The position numbers were made by a program, and so were the translations under genes. A stretch of DNA of 64,000 nt from a virus: the IMG/VR virus record IMGVR_UViG_3300028794_000198, positions 26,049 through 90,048 of that record, one strand, 5' to 3'. Below the pieces are notes generated by a model. It saw only the letters and a list, made by a program, of their open reading frames with translations. It was not told where the DNA came from and did not search any database. Of this stretch, positions 15,772 to 23,624 are shown in pieces. Within the stretch, counting starts at the first letter, position 1, and every line of letters begins with the position of its first letter.

Positions 15772-16545
15772 TTACGTCGCGCTACGCCCTCCGCTCGCAA
15801 GGGACTTCAGATCCGACAGGAAGTACAACTGGACGCCGTTCTCGTCACGGAGGACGTGATCGAGCTTCTTCCGGTGGATCCACACGCGCGCCGTTCCGAG
15901 TCGAATGCCGAGTTGGCGCGTCCCGACTTCCAGGGTGACGAGGTGCGCGGTGAGGGGGAGTTCAGGGAGTCGAGCGCGACTGGGGCGTTGCCGGAGGTTC
16001 TGAAGCGTGGGCCACGCCGGGTCCGGGGCCCCGAACTCCTCACGGACCTGGGCAATGTGCGCGTCGAGCGTGGCGTGGCGAGTGAAGTATTCGGCAGCGT
16101 TGCTGAGCCTGAGGTTGCTGAACTGCTGGTGCCGATCGGCCTCTTCCGGGCGTCCACCCGGCTCCCAGGCAAGGATCTCGTCAGGGAGGAGTCCCGCGAA
16201 TCGCTTGCGCGGCTTCGCGGTGTAGCCGATCTTTACCAGCCTCCCCCGTCGTGCGTAGTACACGATCGATGAGGGGATGCGGCTGGGACGTCGATCCTCT
16301 TCGTCTTGAAGGTGCTGCGCATACTTCCGTCGACCGTCGGCGATCGCCTGACCTATCGACTCGGCGTCGAGGTCTCCGCCTGTTCGCCGGATCCGCTGGA
16401 GTTCGGCGGCGATGAGAATGAAGGCGGGTTCACTCTGATCGACCGTCTCCACCAGGGCCTGAACGCTAGGGCGGACTCCGGACGACTCTTCGCGCGCAAG
16501 CCCGTAGGGCCTAGCGATCGGGATCTTGTGGTTACTCTGGACCAT
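15772..16545 (-). CDS. T5orf172/GIY-YIG-like protein with C-terminal HTH
   Basis: 257 residues, ATG with AAGGAG upstream. The central part SIVYYARRGRLVKIGYTAKPRKRFAG resembles the T5orf172 branch of the GIY-YIG nuclease superfamily (Y...KIGxT...R). The C-terminal segment ROLGIRLGTARVWIHRK-type (RQLGIRLGTARVWIHRKKL) looks like a helix-turn-helix. Role could be DNA nicking or regulation. A related domain with an N-terminal winged helix is at 33651-34352. Confidence 0.65.
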   Translation of the reverse strand: MVQSNHKIPIARPYGLAREESSGVRPSVQALVETVDQSEPAFILIAAELQRIRRTGGDLDAESIGQAIADGRRKYAQHLQDEEDRRPSRIPSSIVYYARRGRLVKIGYTAKPRKRFAGLLPDEILAWEPGGRPEEADRHQQFSNLRLSNAAEYFTRHATLDAHIAQVREEFGAPDPAWPTLQNLRQRPSRARLPELPLTAHLVTLEVGTRQLGIRLGTARVWIHRKKLDHVLRDENGVQLYFLSDLKSLASGGRSAT

Positions 16546-16659
16546 GTTGGCGCTCCTTCGTAGCGTCGGCCACGCCCCGGGACCGGTCGCACGGTCGCCG
16601 GGGTCTCAACTGCCCCAATTCTACCGGCTTTTGGATCTATTCGCGGGCCTTTGCGCAGG

Positions 16660-16968
16660 TCAGTGACGCAATCCTGCGACGATGCCGGAGGCGAGGTACA
16701 CGACCAGCCCCACGATCACCAGCGGCCAGACGAGCGCGAAGGCGGCGGCCAGCAGGGCGTGTGAGAGTCCGTGCCCGTTCGTGGGTGCGCCTTTGGTGAG
16801 CACCATGTTGACCGCCCACAGTGCGAGTCCGATGCAGAGGTAGACAGCGACGCCGAGCTTGGGCGGGCCGGACGCCGCGAAGGCGACCGCGACGACCATG
16901 GCGGCGCCGATGAGCCAGGCGGCAGCGTAGATCCTGAACAGGCCCTGGTTGGGGCTCGCTTCGTTCAT
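16660..16968 (-). CDS. Membrane protein, three or four helices
   Basis: 102 residues from MNEASPNQGL. Hydrophobic stretches at about 12-30, 36-52 and 68-95 span a membrane. The ATG overlaps the stop of the Cys-rich gene upstream. Function unknown. Confidence 0.6.
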   Translation of the reverse strand: MNEASPNQGLFRIYAAAWLIGAAMVVAVAFAASGPPKLGVAVYLCIGLALWAVNMVLTKGAPTNGHGLSHALLAAAFALVWPLVIVGLVVYLASGIVAGLRH

Positions 16969-17165
16969 GGCGTGTGTCCGTGCTTCTCGTGCGGTTCGAC
17001 ACGGCAGACCGTGCACTGTAGGCAGATGCAGTAGCCCGGCTCCCCGCGCGGGATGCGAGGGTCAGCGCAACGGACGCAGTGGCATACGCATTCAACGTCC
17101 ATCGCGGGCGGGTGGCCGCACTTGCTGTTCGCCTGATCAGGGCTAGCGAGGCTCGTCTCGTTCAC
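16965..17165 (-). CDS. Cys-rich small zinc-binding protein
   Basis: 66 residues with eight or more Cys (CVCHCVRCAD, CICLQCTVCR), a double zinc-ribbon-like arrangement. It overlaps both neighbours by 4 nt. Likely binds zinc; partner unknown. Confidence 0.6.
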   Translation of the reverse strand: MNETSLASPDQANSKCGHPPAMDVECVCHCVRCADPRIPRGEPGYCICLQCTVCRVEPHEKHGHTP

Positions 17166-17383
17166 GTCGCCTGCCCTTCCGTGTCCGGGTCGACCCGGAA
17201 CTCCTCGACGTCACACGCCGGAGCGCCCCACTGGGTGGCGTTCCCTTCGCGGACTCTGCGGGCGTGCTCGGCGCGTCTGGCTTCAATCCACGCGTCCGCC
17301 TTCTGCCGGGTACTGAACACGCCACGGACGACGAGGCCGACGTCGTATCCAGTGTCTTCCGTGACGACATACACATCGCTCAC
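17162..17383 (-). CDS. Hypothetical protein
   Basis: 73 residues from GTG (VSDVYVVTEDTGYDVG) in a GTGA overlap. VYVVTE...VRGVFSTRQKADAWIEAR matches the compact strand-helix plan of small actinobacterial proteins that report on external state. No function known. Confidence 0.55.
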   Translation of the reverse strand: MSDVYVVTEDTGYDVGLVVRGVFSTRQKADAWIEARRAEHARRVREGNATQWGAPACDVEEFRVDPDTEGQAT

Positions 17384-17604
17384 GGCGTCTCCTCGTGCCA
17401 CTCTTCGAGCATCGCCTCGATGCGCCTGAGGGTCTGCGCATGGTCCAGGACCACGGTCCCGTCCGGCTGGGTGACGTCCTCCGGAACGCATTTCCCATTG
17501 TCGACTCCTGCGGCGAGGAAGCCGATCGCGTCCTCGATGTCCTCGCAGGGCATTTCGTGGAGCCGGTGGTACTGGTAGTAGCGGGCTCCGAAGTCGTCGC
17601 TCAT
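17380..17604 (-). CDS. Hypothetical protein
   Basis: 74 residues, acidic, helical (MSDDFGARYYQYHRLHEM..., QTLRRIEAMLEEWHEE). Coupled on both sides. Unknown function. Confidence 0.55.
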   Translation of the reverse strand: MSDDFGARYYQYHRLHEMPCEDIEDAIGFLAAGVDNGKCVPEDVTQPDGTVVLDHAQTLRRIEAMLEEWHEETP

Positions 17605-17831
17605 GTGGTCTCCTCGCCCGCGTCGCCGATGCCGAGTTCACGTTCGAGCCGGGCGATCTTCGCACGGTCGGGGCGTGGTCGGGGACGCCGCCAGTCGTGT
17701 GCAATCAGGTTCCAGACGGGATGGGGCCACCGTAGCCACAGGGGTGCGCCCGGCTCGGCGCCGTAGATGCCGCAGAGGCCGGTATAGGTGACGGCGAACA
17801 GGCTCAAGATGACCGCCAAGACATCGTTCAC
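17601..17831 (-). CDS. Small membrane protein
   Basis: 76 residues from GTG (VNDVLAVILSLFAVTY...). One N-terminal membrane helix, then a basic PRPRPDRAKIARLERELG tail with a short coiled coil. Unknown function. Confidence 0.55.
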   Translation of the reverse strand: MNDVLAVILSLFAVTYTGLCGIYGAEPGAPLWLRWPHPVWNLIAHDWRRPRPRPDRAKIARLERELGIGDAGEETT

Positions 17832-18289
17832 GGCGCCCACTCTTCACCCTTGTGCTCCGGATGCCCGACGAACGGCTGGGCAAGAATGCCGAGTCGCCGG
17901 TTGACTCGCTCGTCGCGTCCACAGTCACACGGACTGCCGATCCGAGCATCGTGGCAGGTCTCTCCACCGTCGCGCTCTTCGGTGGCCGCCGCGCATGTCC
18001 ACCAGCAGTCCTCGACGACCTGATGCCGTTCGGCGAGCAAGTCGTCGACGAGCGCGAGCTTGGCGTCGAGGTCGGCGAGGACGCCCGGGTCGGCGGCGGA
18101 CTCGCCGTACTTCTCGAAGAACTCGTCCATGCCGATCCGGTGGAACTCGCCGAGCATGACGTGCGGATCGTCCTGGCTGTAGACGGCTGTCCACTGGAAC
18201 GGCAGGTCGCCCCGAACCGACTGCTTCCGTGTCTCCTTGTCCCGCGCTTCCGTGTACCTGGCGCGCAGAAACTCGGCGATCTCGCTCAC
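17828..18289 (-). CDS. DUF6221 family protein
   Basis: 153 residues with the typical DUF6221 plan: LADLDAKLALVDDLLAER in the middle, several Cys, and a C-terminal HPEHKGEEW ending. Known only as an actinobacterial/actinophage family of unknown role. A second member is at 5409-5825. Confidence 0.75.
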   Translation of the reverse strand: MSEIAEFLRARYTEARDKETRKQSVRGDLPFQWTAVYSQDDPHVMLGEFHRIGMDEFFEKYGESAADPGVLADLDAKLALVDDLLAERHQVVEDCWWTCAAATEERDGGETCHDARIGSPCDCGRDERVNRRLGILAQPFVGHPEHKGEEWAP

Positions 18290-18480
18290 GGCACATCCCT
18301 CTCACTCTGTCGCCCCGCGAAGGCCATGAAGATGGCACCCGCGCTGCCGAGAATCGCCAGACCTCCTGGGGCGATGTACCTGAGTCCGGCGGTCGTCACC
18401 CAGATCCCGGTACACAGCCCCGCGAGGCCAAGGATGAGCAGCGTCGAGGTGTAGATGGCGTTCTCCTTCCGAACGTTCAC
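18286..18480 (-). CDS. Small two-helix membrane protein
   Basis: 64 residues from GTG (VNVRKENAIYTST). Hydrophobic helices TLLILGLAGLCTGIWV and GGLAILGSAGAIFMAFA. Overlaps both neighbours by 4 nt. Confidence 0.55.
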   Translation of the reverse strand: MNVRKENAIYTSTLLILGLAGLCTGIWVTTAGLRYIAPGGLAILGSAGAIFMAFAGRQSERDVP

Positions 18481-19283
18481 GCCGCGACTCCTGCCGCTTC
18501 GGCGAGCACGGCTTCCTGTGCGGCCCGGAGTTCCCGCCACTCCCCGATCGTCTCCCACTTCGCGTTGCATCCGCCGCAACGCACCCGGTGGCTGGCTGCG
18601 GACGCGGTGAGCGGCGTCCAGCACGGCCCGTCGTCGAGGCGCACGGGACAGTTGCCGATCTGCACCCGGCCGGGCCGCCGCTCGTCGTTGACGATGGCCG
18701 TGCACTCGCCGTGCAGCTTGCCGATCTCGTCGATGTCCTGGCCGACCTCCTCGTAACTGCCGCACGCCCACAGCAGGTTGTTCGCGAGGAAGGCGGTGCG
18801 ACGCTGCACAGCGTCCGCCGCATGGTCGGCACGCCAGTACGGGTAGACGCGATCCTCGCGCACTGCCTCACCGACACGTCGGGCCCCGCCCTTGTCGCGC
18901 CAGACCGGATAGACGGTGCGAGGTGCAGTGGGCGGCGGGGTGGGCCAGCCGAGCGCTTGCCGCCACGAGTCCTCAATCGCCTGAAGCCTGGCCGCAACAC
19001 CGCCGGACCCGACGAGGGCGAGGACTTCGAGCCGGAGCGGGACAGGTGCGGTGCGGCTACTGGATGAGCTGCCGCCGGGCTGGCGGGCGCCACGCATGAG
19101 AGCGGCCGTGGTGTCGAGCTTCCGGAACAGGACGGGGAGTTCAGCGATGCGGGCCAGGGTGACGTCGCCGCAGGGCCGGCACGCCCACCGGTCGAGCTCG
19201 TCGGCCCACAACTGCCGTCCGCAGCGAGGGGTGACGCATGTCGGCCATTCGTAGCTGTCGTCGTCGGGGGTGTGGTCGCGCAT
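18477..19283 (-). CDS. Zinc-ribbon protein, unknown
   Basis: 268 residues, ATG (MRDHTPDDDSYEWPT) with GGAGG upstream. An N-terminal zinc ribbon (CVTPRCG...CRPCG) and a C-terminal CGGCNAKW knuckle flank a helical middle (FLANNLLWACGSYEEVGQD). Similar two-ribbon proteins are common in Streptomyces phages and plasmids without known function. Confidence 0.65.
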   Translation of the reverse strand: MRDHTPDDDSYEWPTCVTPRCGRQLWADELDRWACRPCGDVTLARIAELPVLFRKLDTTAALMRGARQPGGSSSSSRTAPVPLRLEVLALVGSGGVAARLQAIEDSWRQALGWPTPPPTAPRTVYPVWRDKGGARRVGEAVREDRVYPYWRADHAADAVQRRTAFLANNLLWACGSYEEVGQDIDEIGKLHGECTAIVNDERRPGRVQIGNCPVRLDDGPCWTPLTASAASHRVRCGGCNAKWETIGEWRELRAAQEAVLAEAAGVAA

Positions 19284-19373
19284 GGTGCAGTCCTCCGGCG
19301 GTGGTACGGGGAACGGGGGCACTACTGAGCCAATGATGCTCTACGTGATTGACACGGCGGGCCATTGGCACAG

Positions 19374-19592
19374 TCAGGTGCCGCACTCCACAGCCCGCAC
19401 GCATCCCCGGCATTCCCCGACCGCCCCGACGACGTACCCGCTGGCGAGCAGCCCGCTCTTCCCGCAGGCGGCGTGCAGCAGCTCCCACCACCGCTGCTCC
19501 TCGGGCCGGCGGACGCGATGCCGGGTGCGGCCGTTGACGAACCGGACGCGCGCCGGGTATTCGTCGGCGATCGACGGGGCGGGGGCGGTCAC
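19374..19592 (-). CDS. Small zinc-motif protein
   Basis: 72 residues from GTG (VTAPAPSIADEYPARVRF). RWWELLHAACGKSG and CRGCVRAVEC suggest a small zinc site. Coupled to the gene upstream. Confidence 0.5.
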   Translation of the reverse strand: MTAPAPSIADEYPARVRFVNGRTRHRVRRPEEQRWWELLHAACGKSGLLASGYVVGAVGECRGCVRAVECGT

Positions 19593-19828
19593 GGAACGGC
19601 TCGGACGGGGATCGTCGCGGTCGACGACCACCAGGTCTCGCGGGTCTCCGGGTTGCCCGGGCCGGTGCGACGAGAGAAGTCCTCGCCCGCAGTCACCCGG
19701 TACTCGTAGCTGCCGTCAGGCCACGGGCCCTTCACCTCGCGGACGGTGGCGGTCCCGGCGCGGGCGGCGGCCCACTGCTGGCCGTAATGCCGGACGCGGG
19801 TGCCGACGCGGACGGGGTGGGTGCTCAT
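19589..19828 (-). CDS. KOW/SH3-like small protein
   Basis: 79 residues. MSTHPVRVGTRVRHYGQQW and TATVREVKGPWPDGSYEYRV have the V-G-x-V-R-H...A-T-V pattern of small SH3/KOW-type barrels. Could bind nucleic acid or protein; unproved. Confidence 0.5.
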   Translation of the reverse strand: MSTHPVRVGTRVRHYGQQWAAARAGTATVREVKGPWPDGSYEYRVTAGEDFSRRTGPGNPETRETWWSSTATIPVRAVP

Positions 19829-20118
19829 CGCGTCTCCTTGCGTGTCGCCCGCCGTTCCCAGGCGAGCAGCCCGGCAACAGCGGCCTTCTGGATGGTGGCT
19901 TCGACCGGGTTGCGGGTGCGCCCACCATCGGCGAACCACCAGTTCCACCCGTTGCGGCCCGTGCGCGACGTCCCGCCGTAGGACGGTTCGACGACGACCA
20001 ACACCCGACCGCCGGAGACGACATGCCAGTTGCGGGTGTCCGCCCAGTCGGGGGCTTTCACGATCTCAGCGGCGTCGATGACGGCGCGGGCCGCTTTCGC
20101 GGACAGGGGGCGGGTCAT
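19825..20118 (-). CDS. Hypothetical protein
   Basis: 97 residues. Helix AKAARAVIDAAEIV, a Trp/Gly-rich middle (GRNGWNWWFADGG), and a C-terminal basic helix. Coupled both sides. Unknown. Confidence 0.5.
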   Translation of the reverse strand: MTRPLSAKAARAVIDAAEIVKAPDWADTRNWHVVSGGRVLVVVEPSYGGTSRTGRNGWNWWFADGGRTRNPVEATIQKAAVAGLLAWERRATRKETR

Positions 20119-20411
20119 GCCGTCTCCTTGCCGGCTCGGTCGGCGAGTCGCGCGAGCGCCGCTGTGGTGTCGGGCGCGTTCCCGGCGTATCCGCCACCGG
20201 GTCCGTAGGCGGTGGGCATCTGGCCCGCGCGGGTGGGAATGTTGATGGCTCCGATGAACGTCTCATCGGTCGGCTGGTCGCCTTTGAACAGCCACAGGTA
20301 GGCGGTTCCGAAGGTGTCGGTGCCGATCGCGATGCTGTGGCCGGGTGGGGTGGTGTCGTCGACACCGTGCCAGTTGATCGCGCAGTGGGCGGCCAGGAAC
20401 TTGGCGGGCAT
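20115..20411 (-). CDS. Hypothetical protein
   Basis: 98 residues from MPAKFLAAHCAINWHG. Contains GTAYLWLFKGDQPTDE and a C-terminal helix ALARLADRAGKE. Unknown function. Confidence 0.5.
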   Translation of the reverse strand: MPAKFLAAHCAINWHGVDDTTPPGHSIAIGTDTFGTAYLWLFKGDQPTDETFIGAINIPTRAGQMPTAYGPGGGYAGNAPDTTAALARLADRAGKETA

Positions 20412-20413
20412 GG

Positions 20414-20560
20414 TCAGTCCTCGTCTCGGTTGATGTCGCGGTCGCCCCACCAGCGGTCGAAGCGGGCGGCTTCGGCCGGGGTCTCGTCCCACTCCCGCGC
20501 CCCGGGTTCGGTCAGCGGCTCCGGCATGGGCGCCGGGGCAGGCTCGGGCGGGGCGGTCAC
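20414..20560 (-). CDS. Small Pro-rich acidic protein
   Basis: 48 residues from GTG in a GTGA overlap: a Pro/Glu-rich start and an EAARFDRWWGDRDINRDED ending. Real by coupling and codon context; function unknown. Confidence 0.45.
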   Translation of the reverse strand: MTAPPEPAPAPMPEPLTEPGAREWDETPAEAARFDRWWGDRDINRDED

Positions 20561-20844
20561 GGCTGGTCGTCGCAGACGCACGCCTCGTGCGGGAACCAGC
20601 ACGGCCTGGGGTGGGCCTTTGAGGCGTCGCGGACGGCGATGATGGCGCCGATCTCGTCGTTGCTGAGGCCTTTGGCGAGGCGGTAGCTCTCGCGCCAGCC
20701 GTCGGCCTCCGCGTACTGCTCGTCGTTGTCGGCGAGGAGCCGCAGCGCTATGTCTCGCGCTTCCTGCACGGTCAAGGCGGGGTCGTTCAGGCGCTTGCGG
20801 ATCTGGTCGATCTCGTCGTTGGTGAGCGGCTGGTGGGTGGTCAT
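20557..20844 (-). CDS. Hypothetical protein
   Basis: 95 residues starting MTTHQPLTNDEIDQIRKRLN. Helical, acidic, with a C-terminal CWFPHEACVC cluster that may bind metal. Coupled both sides. Confidence 0.5.
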   Translation of the reverse strand: MTTHQPLTNDEIDQIRKRLNDPALTVQEARDIALRLLADNDEQYAEADGWRESYRLAKGLSNDEIGAIIAVRDASKAHPRPCWFPHEACVCDDQP

Positions 20845-21386
20845 CGGGGCTCCTCGCCTTCGGCCGGGTTGGTGACGGTGACGCCGTCGCGGGTGCGGGA
20901 CAGGACGCGGTCGTACTCGCGCTTGGGGTCGTCCCAGCCGCCTCCACCGCCATCGAGGGTGAGGGTTTTGGCGTTGGCGCGCTTCACCTTGTAGGTGCTG
21001 GTGACGGCGAGGTCGCGCCGGAAGTCGCGGACCTTGACGATGTCGCCGGGCTGGAAGTCGGAGCGCTGCCACGGCCGGGAGCGCGTCGCTTCGACTGCCG
21101 CAAGGTCCGCTACGTCTTTCGCCTGGCTCGCTTTCTGCTGCGCCCGGGCGGCCATCTCGCGGGCTTCGATGGCGCGGCGGGTGGCGTTGTCGGCGCGGTC
21201 GCGGTCGCGGACTGCGGACCGGTAGGAGTGGTGGCCGACGAGGAGCGGCTGCCCGCCGGCGAACCGGCCGTACATGCCGGATGCGTGGTCGCTCATCTGG
21301 TCGGCGGTCTTCTTGAGTTCGTCCGCTCGCCGTTGAAGACGCTCGGCGTCGCGCTGTTCGGGGTTTTCGTTCGCGGCGTCCACCAC
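20841..21386 (-). CDS. DUF3560-like coiled-coil protein
   Basis: 181 residues from a GTG with AGGAG upstream. RRADELKKTADQMSDHA then GGQPLLVGHHSYRSAVRDRDR is the signature of the DUF3560 family, followed by a long coiled coil and a C-terminal SH3-like part (FQPGDIVKVRDFRRDLA). DUF3560 proteins are frequent on mobile elements; function unknown. Confidence 0.7.
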   Translation of the reverse strand: MVDAANENPEQRDAERLQRRADELKKTADQMSDHASGMYGRFAGGQPLLVGHHSYRSAVRDRDRADNATRRAIEAREMAARAQQKASQAKDVADLAAVEATRSRPWQRSDFQPGDIVKVRDFRRDLAVTSTYKVKRANAKTLTLDGGGGGWDDPKREYDRVLSRTRDGVTVTNPAEGEEPR

Positions 21387-21392
21387 GTGCTC

Positions 21393-21653
21393 CTATCGGT
21401 TGAGGCCGGGCAGGTCGCCCCAGCCGTGTACGAGCCCCGGGTTGTGGGCGGCCAGTACCTTGGTGGCGGCAGCGATCCGGGCGAGCGCCGCCTGCCGACC
21501 TTCCTCATAGCGGGGCTGTCGGCAGAGGGAGAGGTGGACGCAGGCTTCCCAGGATTCGCGGCGCGCGTCCCGGATGTGGGGCGGGAGTTGCCGGGCGGCT
21601 AGGTCGGCGACTGCATCCGGGACGGGGACGGTGTACGGCGGGCGGGCGATCAC
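21393..21653 (-). CDS. Hypothetical protein
   Basis: 86 residues from GTG. Helical, with paired Cys/His (SWEACVHLSLCRQPR). Coupled to the gene upstream. Confidence 0.5.
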   Translation of the reverse strand: MIARPPYTVPVPDAVADLAARQLPPHIRDARRESWEACVHLSLCRQPRYEEGRQAALARIAAATKVLAAHNPGLVHGWGDLPGLNR

Positions 21654-21886
21654 GGCTTCCGCTCCCCCAGCGCCCCGATGGCCGCGATGACGTCGGCGAC
21701 GCCCCGGTTGTAGGCCTCGTCGGTTTCGTCGCCGGTCGCGTCGGTGAGGTACTCGCCGCGCGCCGCCTCAATGGCCTTGGCCAACTGGAGGGCGTCGTGC
21801 TCGGCGAGGATGCTTTCGGCTTCTGCGCGTTCGGTGCATCCGCTGACCGTGATCGCGCCGATGATGTACTCGGTCGGGTTCTGCAT
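21650..21886 (-). CDS. Hypothetical acidic protein
   Basis: 78 residues from MQNPTEYIIGAITVSGC. The remainder is an acidic helix pair (AEAESILAEHDALQLAKAIE). Unknown function. Confidence 0.5.
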   Translation of the reverse strand: MQNPTEYIIGAITVSGCTERAEAESILAEHDALQLAKAIEAARGEYLTDATGDETDEAYNRGVADVIAAIGALGERKP

Positions 21887-21931
21887 GTCGATCTCCTCAG
21901 GCGGCAAGTCGGGCGACGGTTCGGTGGTGGA

Positions 21932-21953
21932 GCCCGGCCTCGAAAGGCCGGGC
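21932..21953 (-). terminator. Hairpin terminator
   Basis: GCCCGGCCT-CGAA-AGGCCGGGC, a nine-base stem with a CGAA tetraloop, eight bases downstream of the 21962-22285 gene. Confidence 0.7.
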
Positions 21954-21961
21954 GGGGCGGG

Positions 21962-22285
21962 TCAGGACAGTTCGGTGAAGCACAGCCAGGCGGCCCGGTC
22001 CCGGCCGCTGTAGCCGAGGGCCTGGATCGCGTGCGCGAGTTGGACGTCCCAGCCGGCCTGCTGCTCCGGGGAGATGCCCGCCGCGCTCCGGTACTCGCCG
22101 GGCTCGACCTCCTTGCTGTAGGCGACCAGGAAGATCTGCTCACCCTGGTTGGAGCCGCCGGCCGCAGAGTGCACGTCGGGGCACCGGTCCTTGATCGTGT
22201 CCAGGACTTCGTCGATCCGTTCGGCCTCATCGGCGTCGGAGCCGACGTGCAGGCCGTAGGCGAGGAATGCGGTGTTCGTGTCCAC
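21962..22285 (-). CDS. Hypothetical protein
   Basis: 107 residues from GTG (VDTNTAFLAYGLHVGSD). DRCPDVHSAAGGSNQGEQIFLVAY is followed by a C-terminal helix ending ALGYSGRDRAAWLCF. It is alone between two strong hairpins, so it forms its own short unit. Unknown function. Confidence 0.6.
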   Translation of the reverse strand: MDTNTAFLAYGLHVGSDADEAERIDEVLDTIKDRCPDVHSAAGGSNQGEQIFLVAYSKEVEPGEYRSAAGISPEQQAGWDVQLAHAIQALGYSGRDRAAWLCFTELS

Positions 22286-22341
22286 GGGGAGACCTTTCGT
22301 CGCGGGGCCGGACTGATTCGGGCGCAAGGGTGTTGCGTTGC

Positions 22342-22373
22342 GTAGGGGGCCCGGGTTGTCCCGGGCCCCCTAC
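22342..22373 (-). terminator. Strong hairpin terminator
   Basis: Fourteen-base perfect stem GTAGGGGGCCCGGG / CCCGGGCCCCCTAC with a TTGT loop, nine bases after the stop of the 22382-22573 gene. Confidence 0.8.
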
Positions 22374-22381
22374 GGTTCGAT

Positions 22382-22573
22382 CTAGCCCATCATCCGGCGC
22401 CACACCGAGACGGTCTCCTCGTCGCCGCTGATGTTGAATTCGACCTTCCCGTTGTCTTGGATCTTGGTCGATACGCTGAGCCCGCCCTCCCGGAGTGCGT
22501 CGCGGTTCTCCTTGAGGGTGGTGCCGCGCAGGTCTTCGGTCGTGCGGGTGAAGCTGAACCGGCTCTTCGCCAT
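22382..22573 (-). CDS. Small protein divergent from the HTH regulator
   Basis: 63 residues (MAKSRFSFTRTTEDLRG). Compact, charged, with a possible strand pair (KIQDNGKVEFNISGDEE). A ribosome site CAGGGAG lies upstream, and the promoter region overlaps the 22624-22679 palindromes, so it is probably controlled by the divergent regulator. Unknown function. Confidence 0.6.
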   Translation of the reverse strand: MAKSRFSFTRTTEDLRGTTLKENRDALREGGLSVSTKIQDNGKVEFNISGDEETVSVWRRMMG

Positions 22574-22623
22574 GTGAACTCCCTGTTGAGGTGTCGTTCC
22601 GTCTTGCGATACCTCAAATATAG

Positions 22624-22679
22624 TGGGTACCCATCAATACGTCAAGTGGGTACCCACTAGATCTTTTCATGGGTACCCA
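22624..22679. promoter_or_regulatory. Three TGGGTACCCA operators at 23-bp spacing
   Basis: Perfect ten-base palindromes TGGGTACCCA lie at 22624-22633, 22647-22656 and 22670-22679; centres are exactly 23 bp apart, close to two helical turns. The middle copy extends to AGTGGGTACCCACT. They lie between divergent genes; a TATATT-like -10 faces left (about 22613-22618) and TACACT (22681-22686) faces right. The plus-strand HTH protein is the obvious binder. Confidence 0.85.
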
Positions 22680-22692
22680 CTACACTCGACAC

Positions 22693-22968
22693 ATGGACAC
22701 TCCACCCAAGCCGTTTCAGCAGCTCACCGCCCTCGCCGGCTCCGAGAGCATCGAGCGCGCCCAGGCCCTGACCGAGGCGTTGAAGGCCATCCCTGACCTT
22801 CAACACTGGCTGCGGGAGCAGCGCCAGCACGTCGTCCGCACCCTCCATGAGCGGGACGGAATCAGCTACACCGACATGGCGCCCGCCCTCGGGGTCAAGC
22901 CTGAGCGCGTGTCAGGCATTGCCCGTGGCCACAGCCGTTCATCAAGGAAGGGCAGCGCCGAGGGCTGA
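22693..22968 (+). CDS. HTH regulator, probably autoregulated
   Basis: 91 residues from ATG 22693. WLREQRQHVVRTLHERDG, then YTDMAPALGVKPERVSGIARGH is a helix-turn-helix like those of plasmid and phage repressors, with a basic tail. No ribosome site precedes the ATG, and the putative -10 (22681-22686) is so close that the mRNA may be leaderless. The three TGGGTACCCA sites just upstream are its likely operators. Confidence 0.7.
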   Translation: MDTPPKPFQQLTALAGSESIERAQALTEALKAIPDLQHWLREQRQHVVRTLHERDGISYTDMAPALGVKPERVSGIARGHSRSSRKGSAEG

Positions 22969-23006
22969 CCGGCGCCCGGTGGATGGCCCGCGCCGCACCC
23001 GACACG

Positions 23007-23042
23007 CAAGCCCCGACCGGAGACGATCCCGGTCGGGGCTTG
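23007..23042. terminator. Bidirectional hairpin terminator
   Basis: CAAGCCCCGACCGG...CCGGTCGGGGCTTG, a long near-perfect stem between convergent genes ending at 22968 and 23059. Confidence 0.8.
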
Positions 23043-23058
23043 CGAGTGCCCGGGCAGG

Positions 23059-23598
23059 TCACCGCTGGTTGATGTTCTTGACCCAGACGGCCCGGGTGTT
23101 GGTGGTGCGGTGCTCGTGATATTCGGGCCCGTTGTGGTGGTGCACGTCGGGCACGACAGCCCGCTTGGCCTTGCCGATGGCACCCCCGACGGCGGTCACG
23201 ACCATGGCGAAACCGGCGAACGGGAGGGCAACGGTCAGAACACCGGCCAGGGTCACGGTGGACAGGCTGTGGATAACCGACGACAGGCCCTTGCAGGCGA
23301 GCCAGACCGCACAGCCGAGGCCGATGGATCCGACACCGACTCCGATGGAGCCGACGGCGATTCCGAGCGCCCAGGCGGGCACGATCCGGCTGTCGGGCTG
23401 CGGGACGGGCGGGGTGGTGCCAACGCGAGGCCCGTCCTCGAATGACGGGATGCTCTCGTCGTCGACGCGGACGGCGGTGGGCTTGTCGGTGCCGATCTCG
23501 TCGAGGGCTGCGAAGAGGCGGCGGATGTTGTCGCGGTCGGCTTGCGTGGCCTGCCCGGCCGCGGCGGCGGTGGGCGTCGGCTCGGGCAGGTCGAGCAT
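23059..23598 (-). CDS. DUF6251-like membrane protein
   Basis: 179 residues from MLDLPEPTPTA. Two hydrophobic segments (ALGIAVGSIGVGVGSIGLG, VTLAGVLTVALPFAGFAMVV) precede a basic, His-rich tail ending NTRAVWVKNINQR. This plan matches a Streptomyces plasmid-borne family (DUF6251) found among transfer/spread genes. It starts the transfer-like module at its downstream end. Confidence 0.65.
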   Translation of the reverse strand: MLDLPEPTPTAAAAGQATQADRDNIRRLFAALDEIGTDKPTAVRVDDESIPSFEDGPRVGTTPPVPQPDSRIVPAWALGIAVGSIGVGVGSIGLGCAVWLACKGLSSVIHSLSTVTLAGVLTVALPFAGFAMVVTAVGGAIGKAKRAVVPDVHHHNGPEYHEHRTTNTRAVWVKNINQR

Positions 23599-23624
23599 GG
23601 GGTGAGGTCTCCTTCGGGTAGTGG

